Positions 53,974 through 63,150 of a DNA stretch of 64,000 nucleotides are shown here, piece after piece (position 1 is the stretch's first letter; the number at the start of each line of letters is the position of its first letter). Where the stretch lies: NCBI GenBank assembly GCA_944321825.1, contig CALUMU010000003.1:124001-188000 (forward strand), in the 5' to 3' direction. A program made the translations under genes and the position numbers. The notes under the pieces were generated by a model. That model was not told where the DNA came from. It made no database searches and was given only the letters and a program-made list of their open reading frames with translations. Origin of the DNA: Candidatus Amulumruptor caecigallinarius. Lineage in GTDB: Bacteria > Bacteroidota > Bacteroidia > Bacteroidales > Muribaculaceae.

Positions 53974-54996
53974 TTACCGTTTGCCAGCTATCTTCACAGC
54001 CTTGCGTGTACGGCGTATTTTACGGACTACAGAGAAAACAGGTGGTGTAAAACAAGATACAAAAGCATAAAGCCACGGAGTGCGCATAGCCAGTTTCACC
54101 AACAGGAACTTTGATTGAAGCCCCGACGGAATAACTTTCAACAGTTTAGCTTTTTCACTCAAATGTCCCCTCAGACCAAGGCAGTAACGGCAGCTGTAAT
54201 TGAAATATCTGTCTGCGAGGTCCATGACCCACTGCTTTATGGGCGATGTGCTATAGAGAGTCCTGTATAATTCATAGACTCTCCGAGCAGCCCACGTATT
54301 GCCCCACAATATGTTAATATCCCGATAGATGTTATCTGTGGTGCTCTCCTCCCCTTTATTATAATGAATCAGGAGCAATGGGATATACTGCACGCTCTGC
54401 GCATGATACATCACAGTCACCCCCCAGTCGATATCTTCGATCATTACTTTGTCGACAAACCGTATGCCCGCATTGACATAAAACTCCCGGCGTATACACA
54501 ACCTCCACGGAGCGATGCACCATCCGAGATTTCTGACGGCATCGATATTGCTCATCACCGGCTGCTGCCCGAAATTAAGCTGCAGATTATTATGGGGATT
54601 GGAACGGAATTGAAATGCGGAGTCGGTTATTATTACATCAGGAGCGGCCTCGTGACTGACAATAAAACCAAACAGCTCTTTGAGACTGCCGGGGTGGTAA
54701 TAGTCATCCTGATCGATGAAAAGTATGTATCTTCCAGAGGCATATTCAACGCCAGTGTTCCTCGCTCCGCCTTGCCTTAGATTCTCCTTATGGCGGATGA
54801 CCTTAAGATTATGATGGAGAGTCTGTTGGCCGACAAGCCAGTCATATGATTCGTCTGGACTGACATCATCGACACAAATCACTTCGCAGCACTCATCGGC
54901 AAGTCCCTGGTTCCATATACTTTCAAGGCACACAGGCAAATCATGCGTAAGCCCGTTGTAAACCGGTATGATTATGGAAAACAGTGGATGTTCCAT
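53974..54996 (-). CDS. glycosyltransferase family 2
   Basis: 340 residues, GT-A fold: FSIIIPVYNGLTHDLPVCLE, EVICVDDVSPDESYDWLV, RYILFIDQDDYYHPGS (DxD as DQDD), and MIEDIDWGVTVMYHAQS near the acceptor site. C-terminal Arg-rich tail. Acts at the cytosolic membrane face; sugar unknown. 41 bp from the acyltransferase gene. Confidence 0.92.
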   Translation of the reverse strand: MEHPLFSIIIPVYNGLTHDLPVCLESIWNQGLADECCEVICVDDVSPDESYDWLVGQQTLHHNLKVIRHKENLRQGGARNTGVEYASGRYILFIDQDDYYHPGSLKELFGFIVSHEAAPDVIITDSAFQFRSNPHNNLQLNFGQQPVMSNIDAVRNLGWCIAPWRLCIRREFYVNAGIRFVDKVMIEDIDWGVTVMYHAQSVQYIPLLLIHYNKGEESTTDNIYRDINILWGNTWAARRVYELYRTLYSTSPIKQWVMDLADRYFNYSCRYCLGLRGHLSEKAKLLKVIPSGLQSKFLLVKLAMRTPWLYAFVSCFTPPVFSVVRKIRRTRKAVKIAGKR

Positions 54997-55039
54997 ATCA
55001 AAAATGTACTTTTATAATCAGCCTGTTTTCTTTATTGGT

Positions 55040-55981
55040 TCACGATTCCACCATATCGACAAACGGCCTTTTGCCGATTTTCGCGCCGTAATATTCATTG
55101 ATTTTATCAACGGTACAGCGGTTACCCCCCCCCATATTCACACCTATAAGTGTCTCATTTTCAGGTATTAATACTTGCAAGTGATGATAGTCATAGCCTG
55201 TAGCCACCATATCGGCATGGTTCAAACGGGCCATGCATGACAGCCATATATCGTCAGCAGAAAAGGCAAGATGCTTTATCAACTCCACATCAAATACATC
55301 ACCATGCATGACATGCGGAGGATATAGTATGCCGGCACAACCGATAAACAACAGGTCACGACACTTGCATTTTCCACTAATCTGGGGCCAATGCTCATAC
55401 ACAGGAATCGACGAATAAATACGTTTCGCCCTGTTGCCTATGACCGCTCCGGGATGTTCAAGATGCGATTGCCATAGAGCCTTGGTTAAATCTTCGGGAT
55501 ACAGGGCGTCGTCATCGACTGTTACTATAACCTTATCAGTAAACTCCTGGAATGCATAGAAGTATTTTTTATGCGACCTGAGGTCTCCGTCTACAAACCG
55601 TATATCCAACCCTCTCGGACACATTCGTATCAGACTCTTGGGGAGGTCGGCAGAGCCATTGGGAAATTGTTCTTTCGAAAGATAAAGTATTATCCTTTCC
55701 GGCAGACACTCTTGGCGGAGCAACGACTCTACCGTCATCCAGACATATCGAATCCTTTTCGGGAACGAGGTAAATGAGATAACCAGACCCTTACATACAC
55801 GATGCGACAGCTTATCTATGGAATATTTTTTTTGTGTGAGTTTAAAGTAGATTGCCAATACTATGTTAGCGATAAAATCCCATATGATATTGAAAATACC
55901 ATATAGATGCAACCTGTCGAGCCATTTGACCCTGCGATTATTCCACTGCCTGTGGCGGTCAAAAAAACGTATGATGCCCAT
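55040..55981 (-). CDS. glycosyltransferase (GT-A type) carrying a G9 tract
   Basis: 313 residues. One hydrophobic segment near the N-terminus (about 28-48, IFNIIWDFIANIVLAIYFKL) then a GT-A-like domain with VISFTSFPKRIRYVWMTVES and VIVTVDDDALYPEDL (DxD). Homologues are annotated as glycosyltransferases of unclear family. On the coding strand nine G in a row (55125-55133) encode MGGG in the last 30 residues; slippage would alter the C-terminus only. Confidence 0.8.
   Translation of the reverse strand: MGIIRFFDRHRQWNNRRVKWLDRLHLYGIFNIIWDFIANIVLAIYFKLTQKKYSIDKLSHRVCKGLVISFTSFPKRIRYVWMTVESLLRQECLPERIILYLSKEQFPNGSADLPKSLIRMCPRGLDIRFVDGDLRSHKKYFYAFQEFTDKVIVTVDDDALYPEDLTKALWQSHLEHPGAVIGNRAKRIYSSIPVYEHWPQISGKCKCRDLLFIGCAGILYPPHVMHGDVFDVELIKHLAFSADDIWLSCMARLNHADMVATGYDYHHLQVLIPENETLIGVNMGGGNRCTVDKINEYYGAKIGKRPFVDMVES
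55125..55133 (-). repeat. homopolymeric G9 tract in a glycosyltransferase
   Basis: Nine consecutive G on the coding strand, inside the 3' part of the gene. Length is in frame in this copy. Confidence 0.9.
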
Positions 55982-55982
55982 C

Positions 55983-57347
55983 TTAAAAAGCTGTCGGTTT
56001 CATATCACGAAGAGATTCTCCTTGTGGAGCGGATGGCCCGGGCAGCTCGGCGTATTCCGGGTAAGCCTCATCATTTCTTCCGCCCTCATCTTCAGCAACG
56101 GGTAAAAGCCCCTGCCGCCTTTGCTCATAAAAGTATCGCGTAGCACACAGTATATACAGCAGCCCCCAGGAATATGCGACATTATTGGTGCCGCCTCCGA
56201 GGCCGAGCAAAAACAGTATGGCACCTATAGAACGCAACCTGACACAGCACGAAAACACAAGCACCCAGCTTAAAATCAATGAGATGAGTCCATAATCATC
56301 GATATCTCCCATATTTCTCCGCTCCGGGCTATGCCTAAAGCGTAATGAATAGTCACAGCCATGCCCTATCCAGAAATCTCTGTCAGTGATGTTATTAGCC
56401 AGATTTGAACAAGTGTTGACGATAGGAGCCACACGTACAGCAGCCGAAGTGTCTGTCTGGCGCACACTGCCGGCATTCATACTCGAAGCGGCATTAGCCA
56501 CTGCGACTACCCTCTCGAAATGCTTGATTTCTGCATTGCGGAGTATCAGAAAGATGCCGGCAAATATCGGGAGCGTCAGGAACAAATAATAACCTCTGAG
56601 AAAATACAACGACACGACACCCATAGCTATGAAGCACGTAGCCGAACCCATCATGGCCGTGTCGGCTATCACACATATAGTAACCCACCTATGCTCCGGG
56701 CCAAAAGCCTGGAATAACGATACCTTAGAGCCTCGCAAATATTCATTACACTTGAGGTAGGCATAGTACAGCAGCCATAGTGTACGGGCAAATGTGGATG
56801 GCTCTTGGGAGAAACCGTTCACTCGCATACCGCTTTCCTCGGTTACGAACAGAATCATATTAAGCCAAGGCATATTCCATATTCCCACCATATGCAGCAA
56901 CGTCTGAATAATGGCTATCCCGGTGTAAGCGTATATGAAACATCTGATAAAATTGATGAAAACATCGATAGTCAAGACATGTTTATGATAAATAAGGGTA
57001 TAAAATACCATAAAGGTAGATACAAACATGCCGCAATACATGACAGTACTCGTTCGGAAAGAAAGCGGATGGAGGAAATAAGCGGTAAAGAAAATCCACA
57101 GCCAATACATCGCACCGAATACCACCGCCTTGTTGATATTGAAATTAGCAAGGAAAATAATAGGCATCACTGCCATCATGGCGACCTTGACCGGGCTGAC
57201 ACCGGCACTGCCCTCTAACGGGATATACTGAATCACCATCAGGACTATCATAAACAGGACTGCATTGGTCCAGTTATAGTTTTTCAGAAAGAAAAAACCT
57301 TTGATAAAGTGCCAGACATTTGAAAAAACAACAGATATAAACGCCAT
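55983..57347 (-). CDS. O-antigen polymerase (Wzy)-like membrane protein
   Basis: 454 residues, ten or more hydrophobic segments (for example NAVLFMIVLMVIQYIPL, TFMVFYTLIYHKHVLTIDVF, YYLFLTLPIFAGIFLILRNA), one large soluble loop (about 280-345), and VNGFSQEPSTFARTLWLL, a Wzy-type block. It would join repeat units in the periplasm in a Wzx/Wzy pathway. No flippase (Wzx) gene is in the window. Polymerases are diverse, so this rests on topology and context. Confidence 0.78.
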   Translation of the reverse strand: MAFISVVFSNVWHFIKGFFFLKNYNWTNAVLFMIVLMVIQYIPLEGSAGVSPVKVAMMAVMPIIFLANFNINKAVVFGAMYWLWIFFTAYFLHPLSFRTSTVMYCGMFVSTFMVFYTLIYHKHVLTIDVFINFIRCFIYAYTGIAIIQTLLHMVGIWNMPWLNMILFVTEESGMRVNGFSQEPSTFARTLWLLYYAYLKCNEYLRGSKVSLFQAFGPEHRWVTICVIADTAMMGSATCFIAMGVVSLYFLRGYYLFLTLPIFAGIFLILRNAEIKHFERVVAVANAASSMNAGSVRQTDTSAAVRVAPIVNTCSNLANNITDRDFWIGHGCDYSLRFRHSPERRNMGDIDDYGLISLILSWVLVFSCCVRLRSIGAILFLLGLGGGTNNVAYSWGLLYILCATRYFYEQRRQGLLPVAEDEGGRNDEAYPEYAELPGPSAPQGESLRDMKPTAF

Positions 57348-57376
57348 ATATGTCGATAGAAGTCTTTTATTATAAA

Positions 57377-58429
57377 TCAGTTGTCATGTCGAGACCTTAT
57401 GACACCTACAATTTTAGGATAATGCCTTGACAGCCATTCGGCTATGAAATATTCCAGAGCCATAGTCACGACAAATAACGACAATGCTATCCAGCCCCCA
57501 TCCATAGGTTGCCCACATACGATGCGTACTGCTATGTCACACAGCACCATCATTATGCTGAAATGTGTCACCATAAGAGCCATCGAGTTACGCCCCCAAT
57601 AACGGAACCAGTGCAATAACGGACTGTTGTCTATCGGCATAATAATGAGAATTAACCCTATGGGAGCAAACAACGGCGCACCGAAACTCCACAACTCAGG
57701 TACTGGATGCCACATTGCACAATACCACCCGACCGATGCTATAAGCAAGCCGATTATAAACACCGACAACCTGTGTCGTTCCTGTATGAACATTAAAAAA
57801 TAACGACGGAAGCAGAACCCTGCCGCTACGCCGAGCCATGCCCCCGCAATGTTGAGGACAACCCTGAAAGGAGCCTCAGTAATACTGGAGGCCAGTGTAT
57901 CACGTGGGCCTAACATAATGCCATAAGACCACATAAACAAAGCTATTGCTACAGCAACAATAGCGCACCGCAACTGTGGCCTCTTATTACGGACCCACCA
58001 CCATAGCAACTCCGCGCCAAACAGAGCCGGAAGAAACCACAGCGTACCGATACCTCTGAGCACTACCGACTTATATATCTCACGGGCTATGAAATAAGTG
58101 TCGTAATATCCACAAGCCCACAGCACCATGTCAAAAGCAAGGATAATTGCCGTCCATGCAATATAAGGGACACCGAGCTGATGCCACCGCTTACGCAGAA
58201 ACTCACGGAAAGGGAGCTGCCGAGGACGCATCGCATCTATCCACCCGGAAACAACATAAAACATACTGATCATGTATGATCCTATGAACACGTTGACCTT
58301 CGGAGGAATGAATCCCGTAGAAAAATGTACCAGAACGATACTGACTATCGCCAGACCTTTGGCTATGTCAAGATATGCCAAGCGTTTAGGCTGAGGAGCA
58401 GGGACTCTATTTGTAATAGATATGGGCAT
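57377..58429 (-). CDS. acyltransferase family 3 membrane protein
   Basis: 350 residues from ATG 58429 (MPISITNRVPAPQPKRLAYL), six bases behind the GT2 stop; the longer open frame runs into that gene. Diagnostic LAYLDIAKGLAIVSIVLVHF (His catalytic) and MISMFYVVSGWIDAMRPRQL; ten predicted membrane segments. O-acylation of the glycan or an intermediate. Second acyltransferase in the cluster, so two distinct decorations are plausible. Confidence 0.9.
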   Translation of the reverse strand: MPISITNRVPAPQPKRLAYLDIAKGLAIVSIVLVHFSTGFIPPKVNVFIGSYMISMFYVVSGWIDAMRPRQLPFREFLRKRWHQLGVPYIAWTAIILAFDMVLWACGYYDTYFIAREIYKSVVLRGIGTLWFLPALFGAELLWWWVRNKRPQLRCAIVAVAIALFMWSYGIMLGPRDTLASSITEAPFRVVLNIAGAWLGVAAGFCFRRYFLMFIQERHRLSVFIIGLLIASVGWYCAMWHPVPELWSFGAPLFAPIGLILIIMPIDNSPLLHWFRYWGRNSMALMVTHFSIMMVLCDIAVRIVCGQPMDGGWIALSLFVVTMALEYFIAEWLSRHYPKIVGVIRSRHDN

Positions 58430-58434
58430 GTCGT

Positions 58435-59304
58435 TTATCTGCTCTGATGCCTTATGCTGTGGAGTGTTATCATTATAAACGTATACAATCTGAATGACAG
58501 CGATGCAATCATACGTCCATACCACGGCCAACGGCTGTAACGGCGTATGAAATATAGCCGTGAGTCGCGCCAATGTCTGAAGCGGGGGCGCGGATCGCCT
58601 TTGGCACCAGAGATGTGGCGATGCACGGCTTTCACCGCCGGCGTATAATACATCGTACACCCGGCAGCTTCTATCCGGCGCGACAGCACCGACTCCTCGC
58701 AGTACAGGAACAGATTCTCGTCAAAAAGTCCGTGTTCCCTGAGATAATCGCCACGTAACATCAGACAGCACCCGCTAAGCTTATGGCACTGATGCGGCGT
58801 GGCAGGAGCGTCAATGAAGCTATCGGTATTTGACGATCTTTTACTCCGCAGACTTAGCACATCCCGAATCCATGCCAGGCTACCTGTCCATGAGCCGTCG
58901 GGCTTCATGGGTGTCTGATACCTGCCATCGGGCGACAATATCGCTCCGCTTATGGCAGCGCACCCTGGCCGCGACATCAATTCATGGTATATAGTGGCGA
59001 CATATGCAGTGTCAGGAAACTCCATATCGGGGTTGGCAATCATCACCGCATCACACCCTGCGTCAAGTGCCATGCGTATTCCTATATTATTGCCGGCATT
59101 ATATCCACGGTTATGCGGAGCTGCATGAAATCTGGCACCCTTGCTCTCGCAAGCCATCCTGAGCGCGTCCACATCATCTGACGATGCCGAGGCATTGTCA
59201 ACAACAATGATATCTAATGCCACATCTTCCTGACGCGACAAGAAATCAATGCACTTGAGGGTATCTGACGACGAATTATAATTCAGTATGACGACTCCTA
59301 TCAT
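58435..59304 (-). CDS. glycosyltransferase family 2 (rhamnosyltransferase-like)
   Basis: 289 residues, GT-A: GVVILNYNSSSDTLKCIDFL, IIVVDNASASSDDVDALRMA, NRGYNAGNNIGIRMALDAGC, CDAVMIANPDMEFP (DxD-like NPD), SGCCLMLRGDYLREHGLFDE and FLYCEESVLSRRIEAAG. These are typical of WbbL/rhamnosyltransferase-type GT2 enzymes; the sugar is not certain. 15 bp upstream of its neighbour's end. Confidence 0.92.
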   Translation of the reverse strand: MIGVVILNYNSSSDTLKCIDFLSRQEDVALDIIVVDNASASSDDVDALRMACESKGARFHAAPHNRGYNAGNNIGIRMALDAGCDAVMIANPDMEFPDTAYVATIYHELMSRPGCAAISGAILSPDGRYQTPMKPDGSWTGSLAWIRDVLSLRSKRSSNTDSFIDAPATPHQCHKLSGCCLMLRGDYLREHGLFDENLFLYCEESVLSRRIEAAGCTMYYTPAVKAVHRHISGAKGDPRPRFRHWRDSRLYFIRRYSRWPWYGRMIASLSFRLYTFIMITLHSIRHQSR

Positions 59305-59319
59305 AACCAGTCGCTATGG

Positions 59320-61215
59320 TCAAACGCCTTTGAAACCAGTCCTCATTTTGTAAAGATAACGCCTTAACCGCCTACTGTAAGTGTTGGCAGTCGCCAACAA
59401 ACGGCCCAACGGCTGGCCAAGTGTCAGCCGCAGACTTGCCGGATCGAATATGGTAATACGGTCGCCCAAAAATGCGATTTTGAAAAGCTCTACCAATGAC
59501 AGCTTTTTAGCCGTAGGGGTTCCGTCAAACACATCAGCTTGCAAAAGCGGCGTGAAGTCCACGTCATCCACCTTAAGGTGCGACAGCGCGTCAAGCGACA
59601 CCGATGCCCACCGAAACATTATGCTGCTGTCGTCGAGATGGTATTGCGCAATCTGCCCAGCCATCTCCGTCGCCACATCTACATTGGCACGGACTATCGG
59701 TGTCTCGGTCATGATGCCGTTGTCAGAAAATACAGGAACCACAGCCCCTGTCGTCTCATCACAGGCATAAGAGCCGGTTGAGGGATATGGAGATGCCGAA
59801 AAATAGTTTTCGATGAGGGCCGTTGCGTTAGTGTCAAGCTGTCCGGGCTGGAAATACGATACATAATCTCCGGCCAAAGGCGATATGACATCTGCCCGCA
59901 CTCCCATGTAGAAAAATGTAGTCGGCTGTCCTCCACAGTCCTTGATCAGACGGTTAATCATCAAGCGCGACGTACCGAGCCAGCCGACATCGACCATTGC
60001 GGTCTTTGCATCGTCAAGCAGTCCCTCCTGCCGGAAATATTCCTTGAGCAGCTCAAACTGTCCGTCTGCTCGCTTCTTGAACTCAGGAGTAAAGCTGTCA
60101 TTGCGGAACAGCATATCCATAAACTGCTGCTGCTGCGAGGCATTGATTATACGCCGGAACGGCAGCTCCATCCCGTATGCTGCCTGTAACTCTGCCCTCG
60201 TGTACTGGAGCTGCCACAGCAGATGGTCAGAATCGCGTCCTATAAGATTATTACGGTCAGCGATGGCGATATAATCCTCATCGCGGCACTCTCTCAGATA
60301 AGGCACCATCAGCGAGCGGCGCGACACATAGAGATACCGCAGCTCTATGCCATCATGCGGAAGCTGCTCGGCAATCTTCAGGAGGATATAGCTGTCACGG
60401 TTGAGGAAATACAACCGTTTGATGCCTTTGCGCCGGGCTTCGGCAATAACAAACCTGACATACGATATATATGCAGGAGCTACGAAATCGGCAGCCATAC
60501 GCACCACAGGGGTGTCGCCGAATTTCAGACGGACATTGCGCGCTATACCGGCCAAAGCCGACATCTGCCAGCCGTTCCAAAGCGTGGATGACATCGCCAT
60601 CCAGAGCCGTTCGGTGGCTGTAAACGGAGCGGTGACATGCACGGCCTTTATTCCATGCTTGCGAGCATATCGGACATCGCTGAAACGGTTGTCGCCATAA
60701 TGAATCCAGCTGTCGACAGTGCGGGCGATGTCCGACTTGGCAACTTCGGCATAAAGCCTGCCCTGCTGATGCTTACATGCACCGGCTTCACATGACACCA
60801 CAACCTTCTCGTCTCCCGTCAGACAGCCCTCTCTGCGGAGTATGTCGGCAAGAAAAGCCGACGGCAGATACATGTCGGAGATGAACAATATCTTATCTCC
60901 TTTCTGTCGATGTGATTCTATGACGGATTTGACTTTAGGGTTGACACACAGCTGACGCGCTTCTTCCTCCATCTCTGCCTGTCGGAGCTGGTCGGCGGTG
61001 TAAGGAGCGAAACTTCCTGCTTCAGGGACTGCATATATGGAGTTGATAGTAGCTAACGGACCTTTCTCGGCATGTGCACGCCAATTATAGAAGACAGCAG
61101 CCTGAGCCGTGTCCTCGGCCCATAACCTGCTTCCCATCAGCCGCCACACCGTTTCAGGGCGACCGCAACGGCGCACCAATGCAGTGTCAAATATGTCAAA
61201 TGATGCCAGATTCAT
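59320..61215 (-). CDS. large HAD-superfamily protein of glycan clusters
   Basis: 631 residues from ATG 61215 (MNLASFDIFDTALVRRCGRP); the longer frame to 61275 overlaps the upstream GT4. N-terminal HAD domain: motif I SFDIFDTAL, motif II ILFISDMYLPS, then SWIHYGDNRFSDVRYARKHG as motif IV. Residues about 230-631 are a separate conserved region (IKRLYFLNRDSYILLKIAEQ, TAMVDVGWLGTSRLMINRLI) of unknown role. Such proteins are frequent in capsule and O-antigen loci; substrate unknown. Confidence 0.8.
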   Translation of the reverse strand: MNLASFDIFDTALVRRCGRPETVWRLMGSRLWAEDTAQAAVFYNWRAHAEKGPLATINSIYAVPEAGSFAPYTADQLRQAEMEEEARQLCVNPKVKSVIESHRQKGDKILFISDMYLPSAFLADILRREGCLTGDEKVVVSCEAGACKHQQGRLYAEVAKSDIARTVDSWIHYGDNRFSDVRYARKHGIKAVHVTAPFTATERLWMAMSSTLWNGWQMSALAGIARNVRLKFGDTPVVRMAADFVAPAYISYVRFVIAEARRKGIKRLYFLNRDSYILLKIAEQLPHDGIELRYLYVSRRSLMVPYLRECRDEDYIAIADRNNLIGRDSDHLLWQLQYTRAELQAAYGMELPFRRIINASQQQQFMDMLFRNDSFTPEFKKRADGQFELLKEYFRQEGLLDDAKTAMVDVGWLGTSRLMINRLIKDCGGQPTTFFYMGVRADVISPLAGDYVSYFQPGQLDTNATALIENYFSASPYPSTGSYACDETTGAVVPVFSDNGIMTETPIVRANVDVATEMAGQIAQYHLDDSSIMFRWASVSLDALSHLKVDDVDFTPLLQADVFDGTPTAKKLSLVELFKIAFLGDRITIFDPASLRLTLGQPLGRLLATANTYSRRLRRYLYKMRTGFKGV

Positions 61216-61223
61216 CGGTCGGA

Positions 61224-62312
61224 TTATTCGCTGAGATGCAGAGCTTCCGCCATGGCTGCGCTGCTGCGCTGCCATGTAAAGCCTTGTATGTTTTTATTCG
61301 CTTCTGTGGCAATACGTCTCCTCAATTCGTCATCTTTAAGAAGTCTGATGACATTCGCTGCCAAAGCCGCTGCATCGCCGACAGGCGAAATCAGAGCCGT
61401 TGCGCCGTCAACAGCCATCTCCTTGAATCCTCCGCAGTCAGTACATGCCACAGCCGCGCCGCATATCATAGCCTCGCCTACCGTCAGCCCCCAGCCCTCG
61501 GAGCGGCTTGTGGCAAGAAATACCTGCGAGGAGTTATATATCTCGTTATGCTTCTCACGCGAGGGGCACCGGGTATATTCCACCCAATCGGGGAGAAAAT
61601 CAGGCCGCTCGGGAGTGCCGAACATCTTTACCGTCAGCGACGGCACCGCCTGCTTCACTATCTGCAACGCTTTCCAGCCTGTAGCGCAATCTTTTCGAGG
61701 CATGTTATGCCATAACATGCTGATTATCGGCAGCTTCCTATCGGCGATCGGAGTATTCAACGTGAAATAATTGAAATCAAAGCCGTTTGGAACCAGTACA
61801 GAATCCTCTGCATAGCGGAAACGAAGCATATCGCGCAGCCACGAGGCTATGACTATCTTGTTGAGAGCCATATGATAGGTATCGTCAAGTATGGCACGGA
61901 GCCCTTCGCCCCAATCTTCCCTATCCTGAATGAAATAGAACTTCCTATCGGCATCCACAGGATAGCGGTCAAGATACCATGCGGTATAAGGCGATGTGGC
62001 TATATATCTGTCGGCGTTGCGCGGCACGTGGCAGTAATTGAGCGAAAAAGTCAGACGCTCCTTAATCCCATGGGGCAACACCATCCATTTACCATATGAG
62101 AAGCCACGCAGGTATTTCTGCACGTATCTGACGATGCCCGACAGCTTGAATTTCAAGGGCTTCTGACGATAAAATATGCTTCCGGCATAGCACACCGTCA
62201 CCCTATGGCCGGCAGCGACCATGCGCGCAGCATGCTCCATCACCACCTTGTATCCCCCAGTAGGCCCTTCAGCCGGTCCCGGCAACAGAAACACTATGTG
62301 CATCCTTCCCAT
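61224..62312 (-). CDS. glycosyltransferase family 4
   Basis: 362 residues from ATG 62312; a GTG at 62324 and an ATG at 62303 (MHIVFLLPGPAEGPTGGYKV) are alternatives, the last giving the most typical start. GT-B: FYFIQDREDWGEGLRAILDD, VLVPNGFDFNYFTLN, LATSRSEGWGLTVGEAMICG (donor-site acidic residues). Similar to GT4 enzymes of rhamnan/glycan assembly in other phyla. 8 bp from the HAD gene. Confidence 0.9.
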   Translation of the reverse strand: MGRMHIVFLLPGPAEGPTGGYKVVMEHAARMVAAGHRVTVCYAGSIFYRQKPLKFKLSGIVRYVQKYLRGFSYGKWMVLPHGIKERLTFSLNYCHVPRNADRYIATSPYTAWYLDRYPVDADRKFYFIQDREDWGEGLRAILDDTYHMALNKIVIASWLRDMLRFRYAEDSVLVPNGFDFNYFTLNTPIADRKLPIISMLWHNMPRKDCATGWKALQIVKQAVPSLTVKMFGTPERPDFLPDWVEYTRCPSREKHNEIYNSSQVFLATSRSEGWGLTVGEAMICGAAVACTDCGGFKEMAVDGATALISPVGDAAALAANVIRLLKDDELRRRIATEANKNIQGFTWQRSSAAMAEALHLSE

Positions 62313-62345
62313 TAATAGTTTCACCGTAAAATCGCCATGTGATCT

Positions 62346-63146
62346 TTACGATTTTTTATACAACGTCTGATAAGACAAATCGTATCCCATCAAACGGAAC
62401 AGAATCCTGACTGCTTTTATCTTAAACAGGTTAATCCTGTAATTTCTCGTCGTAAACTTATGACGCTTGTCTTTACTGGTATGGTTGACACGCTCAATAT
62501 GACTCGAATTGCCCATATGCTCTCCCCTTGGCAATAGTAACGCCGGATGGATACCCAGCTTATAATATACATACCCAAGAGACAACTGATCCCGTCTGGA
62601 GTTTCGCATATATATAGGCCAGAACATATCCAAAGCCTCCTTGACAATCGAATCATGATGAGACCAGAATATGCAATTATTTTCAAAAAGCCCTGCCCTC
62701 AGAGGATATCCGTTCCTCAACAAGAAATACAATGTCTTCACCAATCGCCAGCTACTGTCAGTCCCATACAGCATACAGTCAAAGACCTCCTTATAAATAC
62801 AGTCTCTGTATGGATGCACAATATGACCGATAGCATACCCTCCGGCAAACAGGCTTTCGGACTTCTTATAAAGAAAATCATCCTTTATCAGATTATTCGC
62901 ATCAACCCATATGCAGAAGTCATACTTTTCAAGCAGTGTGTGAGGATGCATCTTGGCATACATGGCAAGGCGTTTGTTATCGCCATGAGATGTAAACGGT
63001 ATAGGGCGTATGTGCCAAACCCCTACTGCGGGTTCCGTTATGTCGTTAGAAAAACAGATATAATCATATCCGTCGTTTATGACCCGAGGCTGCATCAAGT
63101 TGTCATACCCTCCGGTCACGGCAGTATATACGCACTTCCTGTTCAT
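62346..63146 (-). CDS. DUF616-type glycosyltransferase domain protein
   Basis: 266 residues from ATG 63146 (MNRKCVYTAVTGGYDNLMQP). DUF616 signature: VYTAVTGGYDNL, YICFSNDITEPAVGVWHIRP, RLAMYAKMHPHTLL, YDFCIWVDANNLIKDDFLYK, FENNCIFWSHHDSIVKEALD. A GT-A-like fold with DxN replacing DxD in WVDANN. Related proteins occur in plant Golgi and bacterial capsule clusters. Sugar unknown. The GT8 stop is 4 bp upstream. Confidence 0.85.
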   Translation of the reverse strand: MNRKCVYTAVTGGYDNLMQPRVINDGYDYICFSNDITEPAVGVWHIRPIPFTSHGDNKRLAMYAKMHPHTLLEKYDFCIWVDANNLIKDDFLYKKSESLFAGGYAIGHIVHPYRDCIYKEVFDCMLYGTDSSWRLVKTLYFLLRNGYPLRAGLFENNCIFWSHHDSIVKEALDMFWPIYMRNSRRDQLSLGYVYYKLGIHPALLLPRGEHMGNSSHIERVNHTSKDKRHKFTTRNYRINLFKIKAVRILFRLMGYDLSYQTLYKKS

Positions 63147-63150
63147 AGCT

